From Chitinophagales bacterium (GTDB lineage: Bacteria > Bacteroidota > Bacteroidia > Chitinophagales > JADIYW01), in contig JAMLHH010000006.1 in assembly GCA_023957215.1 (NCBI GenBank), forward strand, positions 1 to 64,000: a stretch of DNA of 64,000 nt. The letters are read 5' to 3'. The notes below the pieces were generated by a model. It was not told the origin of the DNA. It made no database searches and was given only the letters and a program-made list of their open reading frames with translations. Of the stretch, positions 1 through 8,544 are shown one piece after another. Position 1 is the first letter of the stretch. Each line of letters begins with the position of its first letter. A program made the translations under genes and the position numbers.

Positions 1-750
1 TATTACTGGCAAGGAGCTGAAACTATTTTGACGGATTCATTGGATATAGGTAAGCTCACGGATGAAACTTTACACAACTATACAACTTCAAATTCTAAAG
101 TTGCTTTACATCTATATGCAGCCTATGAAGGTGAAAAATATCTTGAAAAAATATCGCATGACGGATATGCAATACCGAACATGGTAGAGTGGACGGCTCA
201 AATCTTGCCACAAAATAAAGGAGTACGACTTTTGAGAACTTTCGATTATAGTTTTAAAAATCAGAAAGCTAAAGTGTATGTAGATGATGAATTAGTAGGA
301 GAGTGGCTCAATCCCGGGTTGAATATGAATGGCTATATCAGAGATGATATTTTTGATATTCCTGCACAATATACTTATGGCAAGTCGTTTATTCACATCA
401 AGATAGTCAATACTTCCGGCGATAGTCCTTGGACTGAATTGTACTATAAAGTTTATACTCGTGTGGATGAAACCGGTCCGATAACAGATGTTTCAGTATC
501 GGTGACAGAAAAGCCTTTTCGGGTTTATCCGACAATTACGAAGGGTGGAATACAAATTCAAGCGACTGATGACAAAGATTGGTCATGGCAAGTTTTTGAT
601 CTGAATGGTAAAATGATACAACAGGGATTTAATCAAGGAGCTATGACCGGTGGCATTGATTTATCACAACAAGCAAGTGGTATCTATTTTGTTCGTATTA
701 TGCAGGCGGATGGCTCTATTCAAGCGGAAAAAGTAGTTTTGACGAAATAA
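1..750 (+). CDS. C-terminal part of secreted DUF2961 (GH172-like) protein with T9SS sorting domain, 5' end outside window
   Basis: The reading frame is open to the left edge, so this is the 3' part of a longer gene; the internal TTG at 28 is not a real start. Residues around VRLLRTFDYS, AKVYVDDELVGEW and the WTELYYKVYTR strand resemble the C-terminal jelly-roll half of DUF2961 proteins, a family that includes GH172 fructan/arabinan-acting enzymes. The last ~75 residues (FRVYPTITKGGIQIQ through GIYFVRIMQADG to the final lysine) look like a type A T9SS sorting domain, so the protein is expected to be exported and attached to or released from the cell surface. The catalytic part lies outside the window, so substrate cannot be judged. 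The DUF2961 call is by motif memory and moderately sure; the sorting domain is firm. Confidence 0.7.
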   Translation, partial: YYWQGAETILTDSLDIGKLTDETLHNYTTSNSKVALHLYAAYEGEKYLEKISHDGYAIPNMVEWTAQILPQNKGVRLLRTFDYSFKNQKAKVYVDDELVGEWLNPGLNMNGYIRDDIFDIPAQYTYGKSFIHIKIVNTSGDSPWTELYYKVYTRVDETGPITDVSVSVTEKPFRVYPTITKGGIQIQATDDKDWSWQVFDLNGKMIQQGFNQGAMTGGIDLSQQASGIYFVRIMQADGSIQAEKVVLTK

Positions 751-784
751 GGGTTGAATATTCAGGTGAGTTTGAACAAACTAA

Positions 785-868
785 TTCTTGGTTCTTGGTT
801 CTTGGCTCTTGGTTCTTGGTTCTTGGTTCTTGGTTCTTGGTTCTTGGTTCTTGGCTCTTGGCTCTTGG
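785..868. repeat. (TTCTTGG)12 heptanucleotide tandem repeat
   Basis: Twelve uninterrupted 7-bp units, mostly TTCTTGG with CTCTTGG at units 4, 11 and 12. It lies between the end of the secreted-protein gene and the 3' end of tRNA-Arg, so it is in a 3' region for both neighbours. A 7-bp unit changes reading frame when copy number changes, but no gene reads through it here. Slipped-strand expansion is the likely origin. Confidence 0.95.
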
Positions 869-879
869 CTCTATTTTAG

Positions 880-951
880 TAGCCCCAGCAGGAATCGAAC
901 CTGCATTTAAAGTTTAGGAAACTTTCGTTCTATCCATTGAACTATGAGGCC
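880..951 (-). tRNA. tRNA-Arg (anticodon CCU)
   Basis: The minus strand folds as a 72-nt cloverleaf: acceptor GGCCTCA with TGGGGCT (G-U at the first pair), D arm GTTC/GAAC, anticodon stem AAAGT/ACTTT with loop TTCCTAA (anticodon CCU, codon AGG), T arm GCAGG-TTCGATT-CCTGC and discriminator A. CCA is not encoded. Confidence 0.95.
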
Positions 952-999
952 TGAATGTGTTCTCTATTTAAATAAAAGAGATATTTTTTCAAAGCGCCA

Positions 1000-1007
1000 C
1001 AAAAATA
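1000..1007 (-). promoter_or_regulatory. Probable -7 element for tRNA-Arg
   Basis: On the minus strand the sequence reads TATTTTTG, a perfect match to the Bacteroidota TANNTTTG element, about 48 bp upstream of the tRNA. A TTG lies 23 bp further upstream, slightly beyond the usual spacing. Confidence 0.5.
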
Positions 1008-1154
1008 TAAAATTCAAACCAATTCTTTATCAATAAACCGGTCAGATGATAGTTTTTCTACATAATCTTATACCAAAAGGAGTGAAAAACGATAAAAGCC
1101 TATCCTTTTAAAATACTTTTTTCATAATTATAATAAAAAACAAACTATTATATC

Positions 1155-1162
1155 TATCTTTG
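1155..1162 (+). promoter_or_regulatory. -7 element of the rimP-nusA-infB promoter
   Basis: TATCTTTG matches TANNTTTG exactly. Transcription would start near 1168, just before the GC-rich hairpin at 1176-1199, which places the hairpin at the very 5' end of the mRNA. I found no clear -33 TTTG at normal spacing. Confidence 0.6.
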
Positions 1163-1175
1163 CACCGTGGAATTG

Positions 1176-1199
1176 GAGGGGACTGTTGAGAGTCCCCTC
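1176..1199 (+). promoter_or_regulatory. rimP leader hairpin (terminator-like)
   Basis: A perfect 9-bp stem, GAGGGGACT pairing with AGTCCCCTC around the loop GTTGAG, is followed by TTTT. It sits between the predicted transcription start (~1168) and the rimP start at 1218. The shape is that of an intrinsic terminator or attenuator, although it precedes an essential operon. Regulation by attenuation or by a bound protein is inference. Confidence 0.6.
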
Positions 1200-1217
1200 T
1201 TTTGTTCAATAAATGAG

Positions 1218-1694
1218 ATGAAAAAAGAAGAAACTTTAAAAGAAACAATTTCGGGGGTTTTAAACGAAAGATTTAAGGACACGGATTTGTTTTTAGTGGA
1301 TATCAAAATAAGCCCACAAATGAAAATTTGTGTGTTTATAGATGACACAAAAAATGTCAGTATAGAAATCTGTGCACAGACCTCTCGTTTTTTGGAAGAG
1401 TATTTGGAACAAAACAACTTAGTGACCGATAATTATACCTTGGAGGTTTCTTCACCGGGTTTGGACGAACCTTTGAAAGTTCGCCGACAGTTTGACAAGG
1501 CATTAGGAAAACAGGTAGATATCTTACTGAAAAACGGAATCAAAGAGGTTGGAATTTTAAAAGCTCTTGGCGATGAAACCATTACTATTTTAATAGAAGA
1601 GATAAAAAAGAAAAAAGAAATAATACCGGAAGAAATAAAAACCTATAAAATGGAAGAAATAAAAAACATTAAAAAACATTTCGCATTCAAATAA
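1218..1694 (+). CDS. rimP: Ribosome maturation factor RimP
   Basis: RimP binds the free 30S subunit and is needed for its maturation. The 158-residue product has the family core: a GLD-containing strand (LEVSSPGLDEPL) and a C-terminal SH3-like domain with a lysine-rich linker. ATG 1218 is chosen over an in-frame GTG at 1167, because the earlier start would translate the leader hairpin and add 17 residues foreign to the family. It is the first gene of the conserved rimP-nusA-infB operon, with 8 bp to nusA. Confidence 0.93.
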   Translation: MKKEETLKETISGVLNERFKDTDLFLVDIKISPQMKICVFIDDTKNVSIEICAQTSRFLEEYLEQNNLVTDNYTLEVSSPGLDEPLKVRRQFDKALGKQVDILLKNGIKEVGILKALGDETITILIEEIKKKKEIIPEEIKTYKMEEIKNIKKHFAFK

Positions 1695-1702
1695 TTTGAC
1701 CT

Positions 1703-2938
1703 ATGAACAGTGCAGAATTAATAGATTCAATATCCGAATTTAAAGATTTTAAAAATATAGACCGCCCTACCATGATGCGTGTCTTGGAAGATGTTTTTAA
1801 GACTTTGTTGAGAAAAAAATATGGCTCAGACGATCATTTTGACATCATCGTCAATACGGATAAAGGAGACCTTGAAATATATAGAAAAAGAACGATAGTT
1901 GAAGATGAAGCTGTTGAAGATGACTTGCAAGAGATCAGTTTGTCAGAAGCACAATTGATAGATACCGATTTTGAAATTGGAGATGAGTGCTATGAAACTG
2001 TAAAATTGGAATCTTTTGGTCGCAGAGCAATTTTGGCGGCAAGACAAACGCTAATTTCAAGGATACTTGAATTAGAAAAAGACGAAGTTTTCAAAAAATA
2101 CCATGATAGAATAGGTGAAATTGTGACTGCGGAAGTGTATCAGGTTTGGAAAAAAGAAGCATTGTTGTTGGATGAAGACGGAAACGAATTGATACTTCCC
2201 AAAACAGAACAAATAAAAAGTGACTATTACGAAAAAGGTAGTAATATCAGAGCTGTTATCAAAGATGTAGAAATGAGAGGATCCAATCCGAGAGTGATTT
2301 TATCAAGGGTGGCATCTGAGTTTCTTGGCAAATTATTGGAATTAGAAGTGCCGGAAATTTTTGACGGTCTGATTACTATTAAAAATATCGTGAGAGAGCC
2401 GGGCGAAAGAGCAAAAGTCGCCGTGGAATCCTATGATGACAGAATCGATCCCGTAGGAGCCTGTGTCGGTATGAGAGGCTCAAGAATACACGGTATCGTC
2501 CGTGAGTTGAAAAATGAAAATATAGATATCATTAACTATACTAACAATATTTCTCTCTATGTCCAAAGGGCTTTGTCTCCGGCAAAAATATCTTCTATTG
2601 ATATTTCTGACGACAAGAAAGCGGCTGTATATTTGAAACCGGATCAAGTTTCTTTAGCAATTGGTAAAGGAGGTCTGAATATTAAATTGGCAAGTCGTCT
2701 GACCGGTTATGAAATCAATGTCTATCGAGATACAGATGAAATTGAAGATGACGTTGACTTAGATGAATTTACAGATGAAATTGCATCATGGGTGATAGAC
2801 TCTCTAAAAAGCATCGGTTGCGATACGGCAAAAGATGTACTCAGTCTTGATAGAGACGAGATTGCAAGACGTGCTGACTTAGAGGAAGAAACCGTTGATG
2901 ATGTGATTAAAATCCTCAAAGAAGAATTTGAACAATAA
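1703..2938 (+). CDS. nusA: Transcription termination/antitermination factor NusA
   Basis: NusA binds RNA polymerase and nascent RNA and modulates pausing, termination and antitermination. The 411-residue protein has the N-terminal polymerase-binding domain (about 1-130), an S1 domain (about 135-205), KH1 with GACVGMRGSRI and KH2 with LAIGKGGLNIKLA. It ends with one helix-hairpin-helix-like segment (IGCDTAKDVLSLDRDEIARR). It lacks the two acidic C-terminal repeats of the E. coli protein, as is common outside Proteobacteria. It sits 10 bp before infB. Confidence 0.96.
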   Translation: MNSAELIDSISEFKDFKNIDRPTMMRVLEDVFKTLLRKKYGSDDHFDIIVNTDKGDLEIYRKRTIVEDEAVEDDLQEISLSEAQLIDTDFEIGDECYETVKLESFGRRAILAARQTLISRILELEKDEVFKKYHDRIGEIVTAEVYQVWKKEALLLDEDGNELILPKTEQIKSDYYEKGSNIRAVIKDVEMRGSNPRVILSRVASEFLGKLLELEVPEIFDGLITIKNIVREPGERAKVAVESYDDRIDPVGACVGMRGSRIHGIVRELKNENIDIINYTNNISLYVQRALSPAKISSIDISDDKKAAVYLKPDQVSLAIGKGGLNIKLASRLTGYEINVYRDTDEIEDDVDLDEFTDEIASWVIDSLKSIGCDTAKDVLSLDRDEIARRADLEEETVDDVIKILKEEFEQ

Positions 2939-2948
2939 AAAACAATAA

Positions 2949-5837
2949 ATGTCCGTAACAAAATCCATACAATTAGTAAAAGCAGCAAGTGAACTTAATG
3001 TCGGCATCAATACAATAATTGAATACCTGGCTTCTCATGGTCATCAAGTTGAAAACAAGCCATCAACAAAATTAAGCCCGGAGCAATACGATGTTCTTTT
3101 AAGTGCGTTTAAGCAAGATATTGCCATTAGAAAAAAAGCGGATGAAATCAATATCGGGAAAGTAAGGAAAGACAAAGTAGATGAAGTCAAAGATGAAAAG
3201 GTAACTATCAAAGAAGAAGAAAAACCCGTAGTAGTTGAAAAAATTGAAGTCAAAATTCGTGAGCCGAAAATTGTGGGCAAAATAGATTTGGACGGCAATA
3301 AAAAGAAACCGGAATCAGAGAAAGTTTTGGAAGAAAAAGTAATCGAAGTTACCGAAAAAGTTGAGCCGGAGACTAAAAATGAAATGGTAGGAGAAACCGT
3401 GGAGGAAGTTGTCACATCTGAAGAAAAGACTACTTTGAAAATTGTAGGAAAAATAGATTTGGAAGATAAAAAGAAATCAAAATCTAAAAAGACTTCTCCA
3501 AAAACGGAAGAAAAGAAAAAAGAAGAGACTCCTAAAATAGAAGAAGCACCGACTCCTTCGGAGATTGTTCCTGCTCCTGTTATTCAAGTGAAAGAGCAAG
3601 TAGTGAAAGAGGTAAAAGAAGAAGAACATGTTATTAGAGCTGAGGCAGGGAAATTGGAAGGAGTAACCGTTATTGGTAAAATAGAACTCCCCCAAAGAAG
3701 GTCTTCTGATGATTCAAAAAAAACACATTCTAAAGATAATTCCAAAGGAGAAAAGAAAAAAAGAAAAAGAATCAGCGGAAGAGCAGTCAATATTGATAAA
3801 GTTGGTACGGAAGGAGATGATAAAAACAATGTTGCCTCATCTGATAGAAATAGAAACAGAAGTCAAGGTCAAGGTCAAAACCAGGGTGATAGAAGAGACA
3901 AAAGGCGTGGAGATAGAAACCGAAAACCGGTAGAAACAGATCAGACCGTTTCTGAAAAAGAAATAGATGATAAAATAAAAGCCACGATGGCTAAACTATC
4001 CGGCAATAAAGCCCGATCTATTAAATCCAAGAATAAGAAATCAAGAAGAAATACGGCTGTCGAATCTGTAGAAGCCACTGATGGCGGTAAAATTCAAGTA
4101 ACAGAATTTATTTCAGTGAGTGAACTGGCAAATATCTTGGATATCTCACCGACACAAGTTATTTCAGCTTGTTTTTCTTTGGGTATCATTGTCTCTATCA
4201 ATCAGAGAATTGATGCCGAAGTAATAGAATTAGTCGCAGGCGAATTTGGTAGAGAAGTAGAATTTATCAGCATTACCGATGAAGATGAAGAGTTAGACGA
4301 TGTAGATGAACCGGAAGATTTAAAACCGAGAGCACCGATAGTCACAATCATGGGACACGTGGATCATGGTAAGACTTCATTACTTGACTATATCAGAAAT
4401 GCCAATATCGTTGCCGGTGAAGCCGGAGGTATCACCCAGCATATTGGAGCTTATGAAGTAACCTTGCCGGAAAGCAATAAGAAAGTAACGTTCTTGGATA
4501 CTCCCGGACACGAAGCCTTTACTGCTATGCGTGCAAGAGGTGCTAAACTGACAGATATCGTAGTAGTAGTTGTAGCGGCTGATGACAATGTCATGCCTCA
4601 AACAAAAGAAGCGATTAGTCATGCTCAAGCTGCTGATGTTCCGATTATTATTGCTATCAACAAAATTGATAAACCGACTGCTAATCCTGATAATATCAAG
4701 AAACAATTGGCAGATATGAATATCGTTGTTGAAGAATGGGGAGGTAAATATCAAAGTCAAGAAATTTCAGCTAAAAAGGGAACCGGTGTCAATGAATTAT
4801 TAGAGAAAATTTTATTAGAGGCAGAATTACTCGAATTAAAAGCTAACCCGGATAAACCTGCTTCCGGTAGCTTATTGGAGGCTTCTTTAGATAAAGGTCG
4901 TGGCTATATCTCTACTATCATGGTACAAGAAGGGACTTTGAAAATTGGAGATTTTGTCGTTGCAGGACAATATTACGGAAAAGTAAAAGCTTTATTTAAT
5001 GAGAGAGGCTCGAGAGTAAGTCAAGTAGGACCTTCACAACCGGTACAATTACTTGGCTTGAATGGAGCTCCGACCGCAGGTGACAAGTTTAAAGTATATG
5101 AATCCGAACAAGAAGCCAAAGAAATTGCCAATAAAAGAACAACAATTATTCGTGAACAAGGAATCCGTGCCCAAAAACACATTACATTGGATGAAATTGG
5201 CAGAAGACTTGCATTAGGTAATTTCAAAGAACTCAATATCATTATCAAAGGTGATGCAGACGGCTCTATCGAAGCTTTAAGTGACTCTTTATTAAAACTT
5301 TCTACGGAAGAGATTCAAGTAAATATCATTCTAAAAGGAGTAGGAGCCATCACTGAAAATGATGTTCAACTTGCAATAGCTTCTGATGCAGTTGTGGTAG
5401 CATTCCAAGTAAGACCGTCAACCAATGCTAAACAATTGGCCGAGAGAGAAAGCATAGAAATTAGAAATTACTCCATTATTTATGATGCGATAGAAGATGT
5501 CAAACATGCGATGGAAGGTATGCTCGAACCTAAGTTTGAAGAGAAAGTCGTAGCCGAAGTGGAAGTGAGAGAAACATTTAAGATTAGTAAAGTAGGCACA
5601 ATTGCTGGTTGTTATGTGATGAGTGGTCGAATCTCACGTTCTAATGAAATCAGATTAGTCAGAGATGGCATTGTAGTCTTTACAGGAGAGCTAGACAGTT
5701 TGAAACGTATCAAAGATGATGTAAAAGAAGTCGGCAAAGGATTTGAATGTGGTATCAAGGTGAAAAACTACAATGATATCAGAATCGGAGATATTATCGA
5801 AGCTTTTGAAAAAGTAGAAATCAAGAGGAAGTTGTAG
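2949..5837 (+). CDS. infB: Translation initiation factor IF-2
   Basis: IF-2 is the GTPase that recruits initiator tRNA and joins the ribosomal subunits. The 962-residue protein starts with an IF2_N-like helical domain, then a Lys/Glu-rich low-complexity linker (about 65-380) containing the motif IVGKIDL more than once. A second IF2_N-like domain (about 388-440) precedes the G domain: GHVDHGKT near residue 469, DTPGHEA near 517, NKID near 571 and SAKKGTG. Domains II-IV follow. No Shine-Dalgarno site is evident. Confidence 0.98.
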   Translation: MSVTKSIQLVKAASELNVGINTIIEYLASHGHQVENKPSTKLSPEQYDVLLSAFKQDIAIRKKADEINIGKVRKDKVDEVKDEKVTIKEEEKPVVVEKIEVKIREPKIVGKIDLDGNKKKPESEKVLEEKVIEVTEKVEPETKNEMVGETVEEVVTSEEKTTLKIVGKIDLEDKKKSKSKKTSPKTEEKKKEETPKIEEAPTPSEIVPAPVIQVKEQVVKEVKEEEHVIRAEAGKLEGVTVIGKIELPQRRSSDDSKKTHSKDNSKGEKKKRKRISGRAVNIDKVGTEGDDKNNVASSDRNRNRSQGQGQNQGDRRDKRRGDRNRKPVETDQTVSEKEIDDKIKATMAKLSGNKARSIKSKNKKSRRNTAVESVEATDGGKIQVTEFISVSELANILDISPTQVISACFSLGIIVSINQRIDAEVIELVAGEFGREVEFISITDEDEELDDVDEPEDLKPRAPIVTIMGHVDHGKTSLLDYIRNANIVAGEAGGITQHIGAYEVTLPESNKKVTFLDTPGHEAFTAMRARGAKLTDIVVVVVAADDNVMPQTKEAISHAQAADVPIIIAINKIDKPTANPDNIKKQLADMNIVVEEWGGKYQSQEISAKKGTGVNELLEKILLEAELLELKANPDKPASGSLLEASLDKGRGYISTIMVQEGTLKIGDFVVAGQYYGKVKALFNERGSRVSQVGPSQPVQLLGLNGAPTAGDKFKVYESEQEAKEIANKRTTIIREQGIRAQKHITLDEIGRRLALGNFKELNIIIKGDADGSIEALSDSLLKLSTEEIQVNIILKGVGAITENDVQLAIASDAVVVAFQVRPSTNAKQLAERESIEIRNYSIIYDAIEDVKHAMEGMLEPKFEEKVVAEVEVRETFKISKVGTIAGCYVMSGRISRSNEIRLVRDGIVVFTGELDSLKRIKDDVKEVGKGFECGIKVKNYNDIRIGDIIEAFEKVEIKRKL

Positions 5838-5907
5838 AGAAATTGAACACTATACATGCTGATTTCATCACGGTATCATCTTTTTAGGAAAGACGAAACG
5901 ACGACCC

Positions 5908-5934
5908 GACCCCGAAAGTGAAACTTTCGGGGTC
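5908..5934. repeat. 12-bp perfect inverted repeat downstream of infB
   Basis: GACCCCGAAAGT pairs fully with ACTTTCGGGGTC around a GAA loop. The surrounding ~50 bp (5891-5940) is much richer in GC than the region. It may end infB transcription, but there is no U-run after the stem, so it could equally be a dispersed REP-like palindrome. Confidence 0.65.
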
Positions 5935-6030
5935 ACGCCCAAATACTTAATACTGTATTAATATAAATGCTTGCATAGATTAAATTTCTATGTTTTATTT
6001 TTAATAGATGGCTTGTTATCAAGAAAAAAT

Positions 6031-6038
6031 TATCTTTG
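6031..6038 (+). promoter_or_regulatory. -7 element of the FTR1-fusion gene
   Basis: TATCTTTG matches TANNTTTG and lies 27 bp before the start codon. A TTG at 6013-6015 is a possible -33 element at a slightly short spacing (15 bp). No Fur-box-like palindrome was recognised. Confidence 0.55.
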
Positions 6039-6065
6039 CTTTTAATTAGTCTAAATTAAAATTAC

Positions 6066-8012
6066 ATGTATAAAAGAGCGCATTTTTTTTTATTTGTTAC
6101 TATATCTTTTTATATATTTTCTATACAAAGTTTATTTGCCGACGACAGCAAAACGGCAGCTGAAACGGTTGTCCATTTATTGAGTTACGTCTCAATGGAT
6201 TATGCCGGAGCGGTCGAAAGCGGTAAAATACTCGACCAGCAGGAATATGAGGAGCAACAGGAGTTTTCGTTGCAGGCATTGCATCTTGTGGAAGAATCGC
6301 CTTCGATGAGTGAAGATAGCAAATCGAAACTATTGGGAGACATACAAAAGCTGATAGAACTAATCAATACAAAAGCTCCTGCTGAGAAAATTAGCACATT
6401 AGCTAACCAAATTAATAACAGTGTCATTATTGAAACAGGACTTCAGACTTCTCCCAAAACGTGGCCTTCTTTATCAAACGGACGGAAGCTATTTTCTATA
6501 CATTGCGCCTCTTGCCATGGTGAGAAAGGGAATGGTGATGGAGTAGCAGGTAAGGATATCGAACCCAAGCCGAGTAATTTTCACAATGCGGATTTGATGA
6601 AAGGTATCTCCGCTTATCAGGCATACAACAGCATAAGATTAGGTGTTCCCGGAACTGCCATGCAAGGACATGCTCATCTGAGCGAACAAGATATTTGGGA
6701 TTTGGCTTTTTATGTAAAATCTATCTTATACCAAGATCCATTACAAGACAATCAGGATCTTATATCACAATTTAATTCCGCATCCAAGGAGCTAAACCTA
6801 GAAGATTTATCTTTTTTATCTGATAATGAAATTCTCCATCGATTAAGCGGTACCAATCCGAAAAATAAAGAACAAAAATTGTTGGCACTCAGGACGTACG
6901 AACCGGAGAAAAAGCCTACTGAAAATAGTTTGCCTACTGCAAAGAACGGGCTTCTGTCAGCTTTGGAAAGCTATAAGAAGGGTGATAAAAAGATTGCTAA
7001 AATTCAAGCTATTAATGCATATTTAGACGGTGTAGAACCGGTAGAAGCACGTCTCCAAACTGTCAAAAGTGATTTTGTCCCCCAATTGGAAGCACAGATG
7101 TTTAAAGTCAGACAGACGATTGAAAAAGATTTGGGAGTGGAGGCTTTACAAAATGAAGTGGATCAGGCGATTAATTTATTAGATGAAGCTAACCATTTAT
7201 TGGGTGGTCAAAACTTAAATTACTGGTTGGCTTATATATTAGCATTATCTATCATGTTGAGAGAGGCTTTAGAGGCTTTTTTAATTATTGCAATTGCTAT
7301 CACTTTGATACGATCTACAAAAATTAAAGGTGCTTTAAAATGGCTGCATGCCGGGTGGATTTCGGCAGTTTTGATGGGTGGTGCGGGTTGGTTTTTGGCT
7401 GATTATATCATACAGTTTGGTGGGAAAAATAGAGAATTGTTAGAAGGTCTTGTCTCTATTTTCGCAGTAGTTATCTTGATTTTTGCCGGATTTTGGTTGC
7501 ATGATAAAACGTATGCCTCTAAATGGACAAAATTTATCAATGAAAAAATTGGAGGGTATTTAAAGAAAGAAAGTATGTACGGATTGGCATTTTTCTCTTT
7601 CATGGTTGTATTCAGGGAAGCTTTTGAGGTAATTTTGTTTTTACAGGCTATTCAATTGGATGCAGGGGTAGAAAATGTATCTGCGATTGGCTTGGGAGCT
7701 CTTACCGCAGTATTTCTGATTGCTATCATTGCCTATATCTTTTTCAAATACACTAAAAAAATGCCTCTGCAATATATTTTTAAATATTCCTCATGGATGA
7801 TATTAATTTTGTCTGTTATATTAATAGGTAAGGGAGTTCATTCTCTTCAAGAGGCCGGTTGGATATCCCATCATTCCATTTCATTTATACGAATAGACTG
7901 GTTGGGTATTTATCCGAACATGCAGACATTACTTTCACAACTTATCCTAATTACCTTCATTGCAGTCATGTTTTGGATAAGTGATAAGCGTAATTTGCAG
8001 GTAAAGGGATAG
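6066..8012 (+). CDS. Cytochrome c-FTR1 family iron permease fusion
   Basis: This is predicted to import iron across the inner membrane, with a periplasmic heme domain handling electrons. A signal peptide (about 1-25) is followed by a cytochrome c domain with CASCHG (heme Cys147, Cys150, His151) and a likely Met199 ligand (GTAMQGHAHLS). A helical linker (about 280-385) leads to a seven-helix FTR1 permease. It carries both family iron motifs, REALE (399-403) and REAFE (517-521). The length, 648 residues, matches fused FTR1 proteins rather than the ~280-residue permease alone. No partner (P19/EfeO/EfeB) is nearby. It is convergent with the thioesterase gene, 42 bp away. Confidence 0.92.
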   Translation: MYKRAHFFLFVTISFYIFSIQSLFADDSKTAAETVVHLLSYVSMDYAGAVESGKILDQQEYEEQQEFSLQALHLVEESPSMSEDSKSKLLGDIQKLIELINTKAPAEKISTLANQINNSVIIETGLQTSPKTWPSLSNGRKLFSIHCASCHGEKGNGDGVAGKDIEPKPSNFHNADLMKGISAYQAYNSIRLGVPGTAMQGHAHLSEQDIWDLAFYVKSILYQDPLQDNQDLISQFNSASKELNLEDLSFLSDNEILHRLSGTNPKNKEQKLLALRTYEPEKKPTENSLPTAKNGLLSALESYKKGDKKIAKIQAINAYLDGVEPVEARLQTVKSDFVPQLEAQMFKVRQTIEKDLGVEALQNEVDQAINLLDEANHLLGGQNLNYWLAYILALSIMLREALEAFLIIAIAITLIRSTKIKGALKWLHAGWISAVLMGGAGWFLADYIIQFGGKNRELLEGLVSIFAVVILIFAGFWLHDKTYASKWTKFINEKIGGYLKKESMYGLAFFSFMVVFREAFEVILFLQAIQLDAGVENVSAIGLGALTAVFLIAIIAYIFFKYTKKMPLQYIFKYSSWMILILSVILIGKGVHSLQEAGWISHHSISFIRIDWLGIYPNMQTLLSQLILITFIAVMFWISDKRNLQVKG

Positions 8013-8054
8013 AAGGGAGGAATATCAACTAATCTATCTATAATAGTTTTGAAC

Positions 8055-8486
8055 TTACCCTTTCTTATGCTTTACTACAAACATGGTGATTCTACTAATG
8101 TTGATGAGATCTCCGGCTTCATCTTTGATTTTAATTTCCCAAACTTGTGTTGTACCACCGATATGCAGAGGTCGGGCTGTGCCTGTTACATAACCCTCTC
8201 TGACACTTTTTAAGTGATTGCTATTGATATCGAGACCAACTGCGTGTGCTTCTCCGGGATGGAGGACTAAATTTGCACCCAAACTCCCGAGAGTTTCCGC
8301 CAATACCACACTTGCCCCTCCGTGTAATAAACCGAAAGGCTGTCTGGTGCGTTCGTCCACCGGCATTCTTGCTGAAATAAAATCTTCTCCTACTTCTGTA
8401 TATTCTACACCAAGGTGATAGGTCATATTTCTCCCTTTATTTTCATTTAAAAGCTCAACTGTAACAGGTATTTTCCAGATACTCAT
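8055..8486 (-). CDS. menI: Hotdog-fold thioesterase, MenI/YdiI-like (probable DHNA-CoA hydrolase)
   Basis: MenI releases 1,4-dihydroxy-2-naphthoate from its CoA ester in menaquinone synthesis. The 143-residue protein closely matches E. coli YdiI in the catalytic block, here PVDERTRQPFGLLHGGASVV with the catalytic Glu in VLAETLGS, and in the later HIGGTTQVWEIKI segment. The menC and menE genes at 60.4-62.5 kb support the pathway. Related PaaI-type thioesterases act on other acyl-CoAs, so specificity is inferred. An internal Met at residue 21 is a possible alternative start, but the longer form aligns better with YdiI. Confidence 0.75.
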   Translation of the reverse strand: MSIWKIPVTVELLNENKGRNMTYHLGVEYTEVGEDFISARMPVDERTRQPFGLLHGGASVVLAETLGSLGANLVLHPGEAHAVGLDINSNHLKSVREGYVTGTARPLHIGGTTQVWEIKIKDEAGDLINISRITMFVVKHKKG

Positions 8487-8544
8487 AAGAAATGTTTTTC
8501 ACAAGATAATTAATTCAAATGAGGTAAAATTCAAAATTGTATTT

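Noticed and set aside
785-868. CRISPR array
   Set aside because: The units are 7 bp and contiguous, with no spacers and no cas genes nearby.
3044-3829. Long antisense reading frames inside the infB linker
   Set aside because: They are by-products of the Lys/Glu codon-rich linker (antisense gives Ser/Phe-rich low complexity) and have no start signals or domain.
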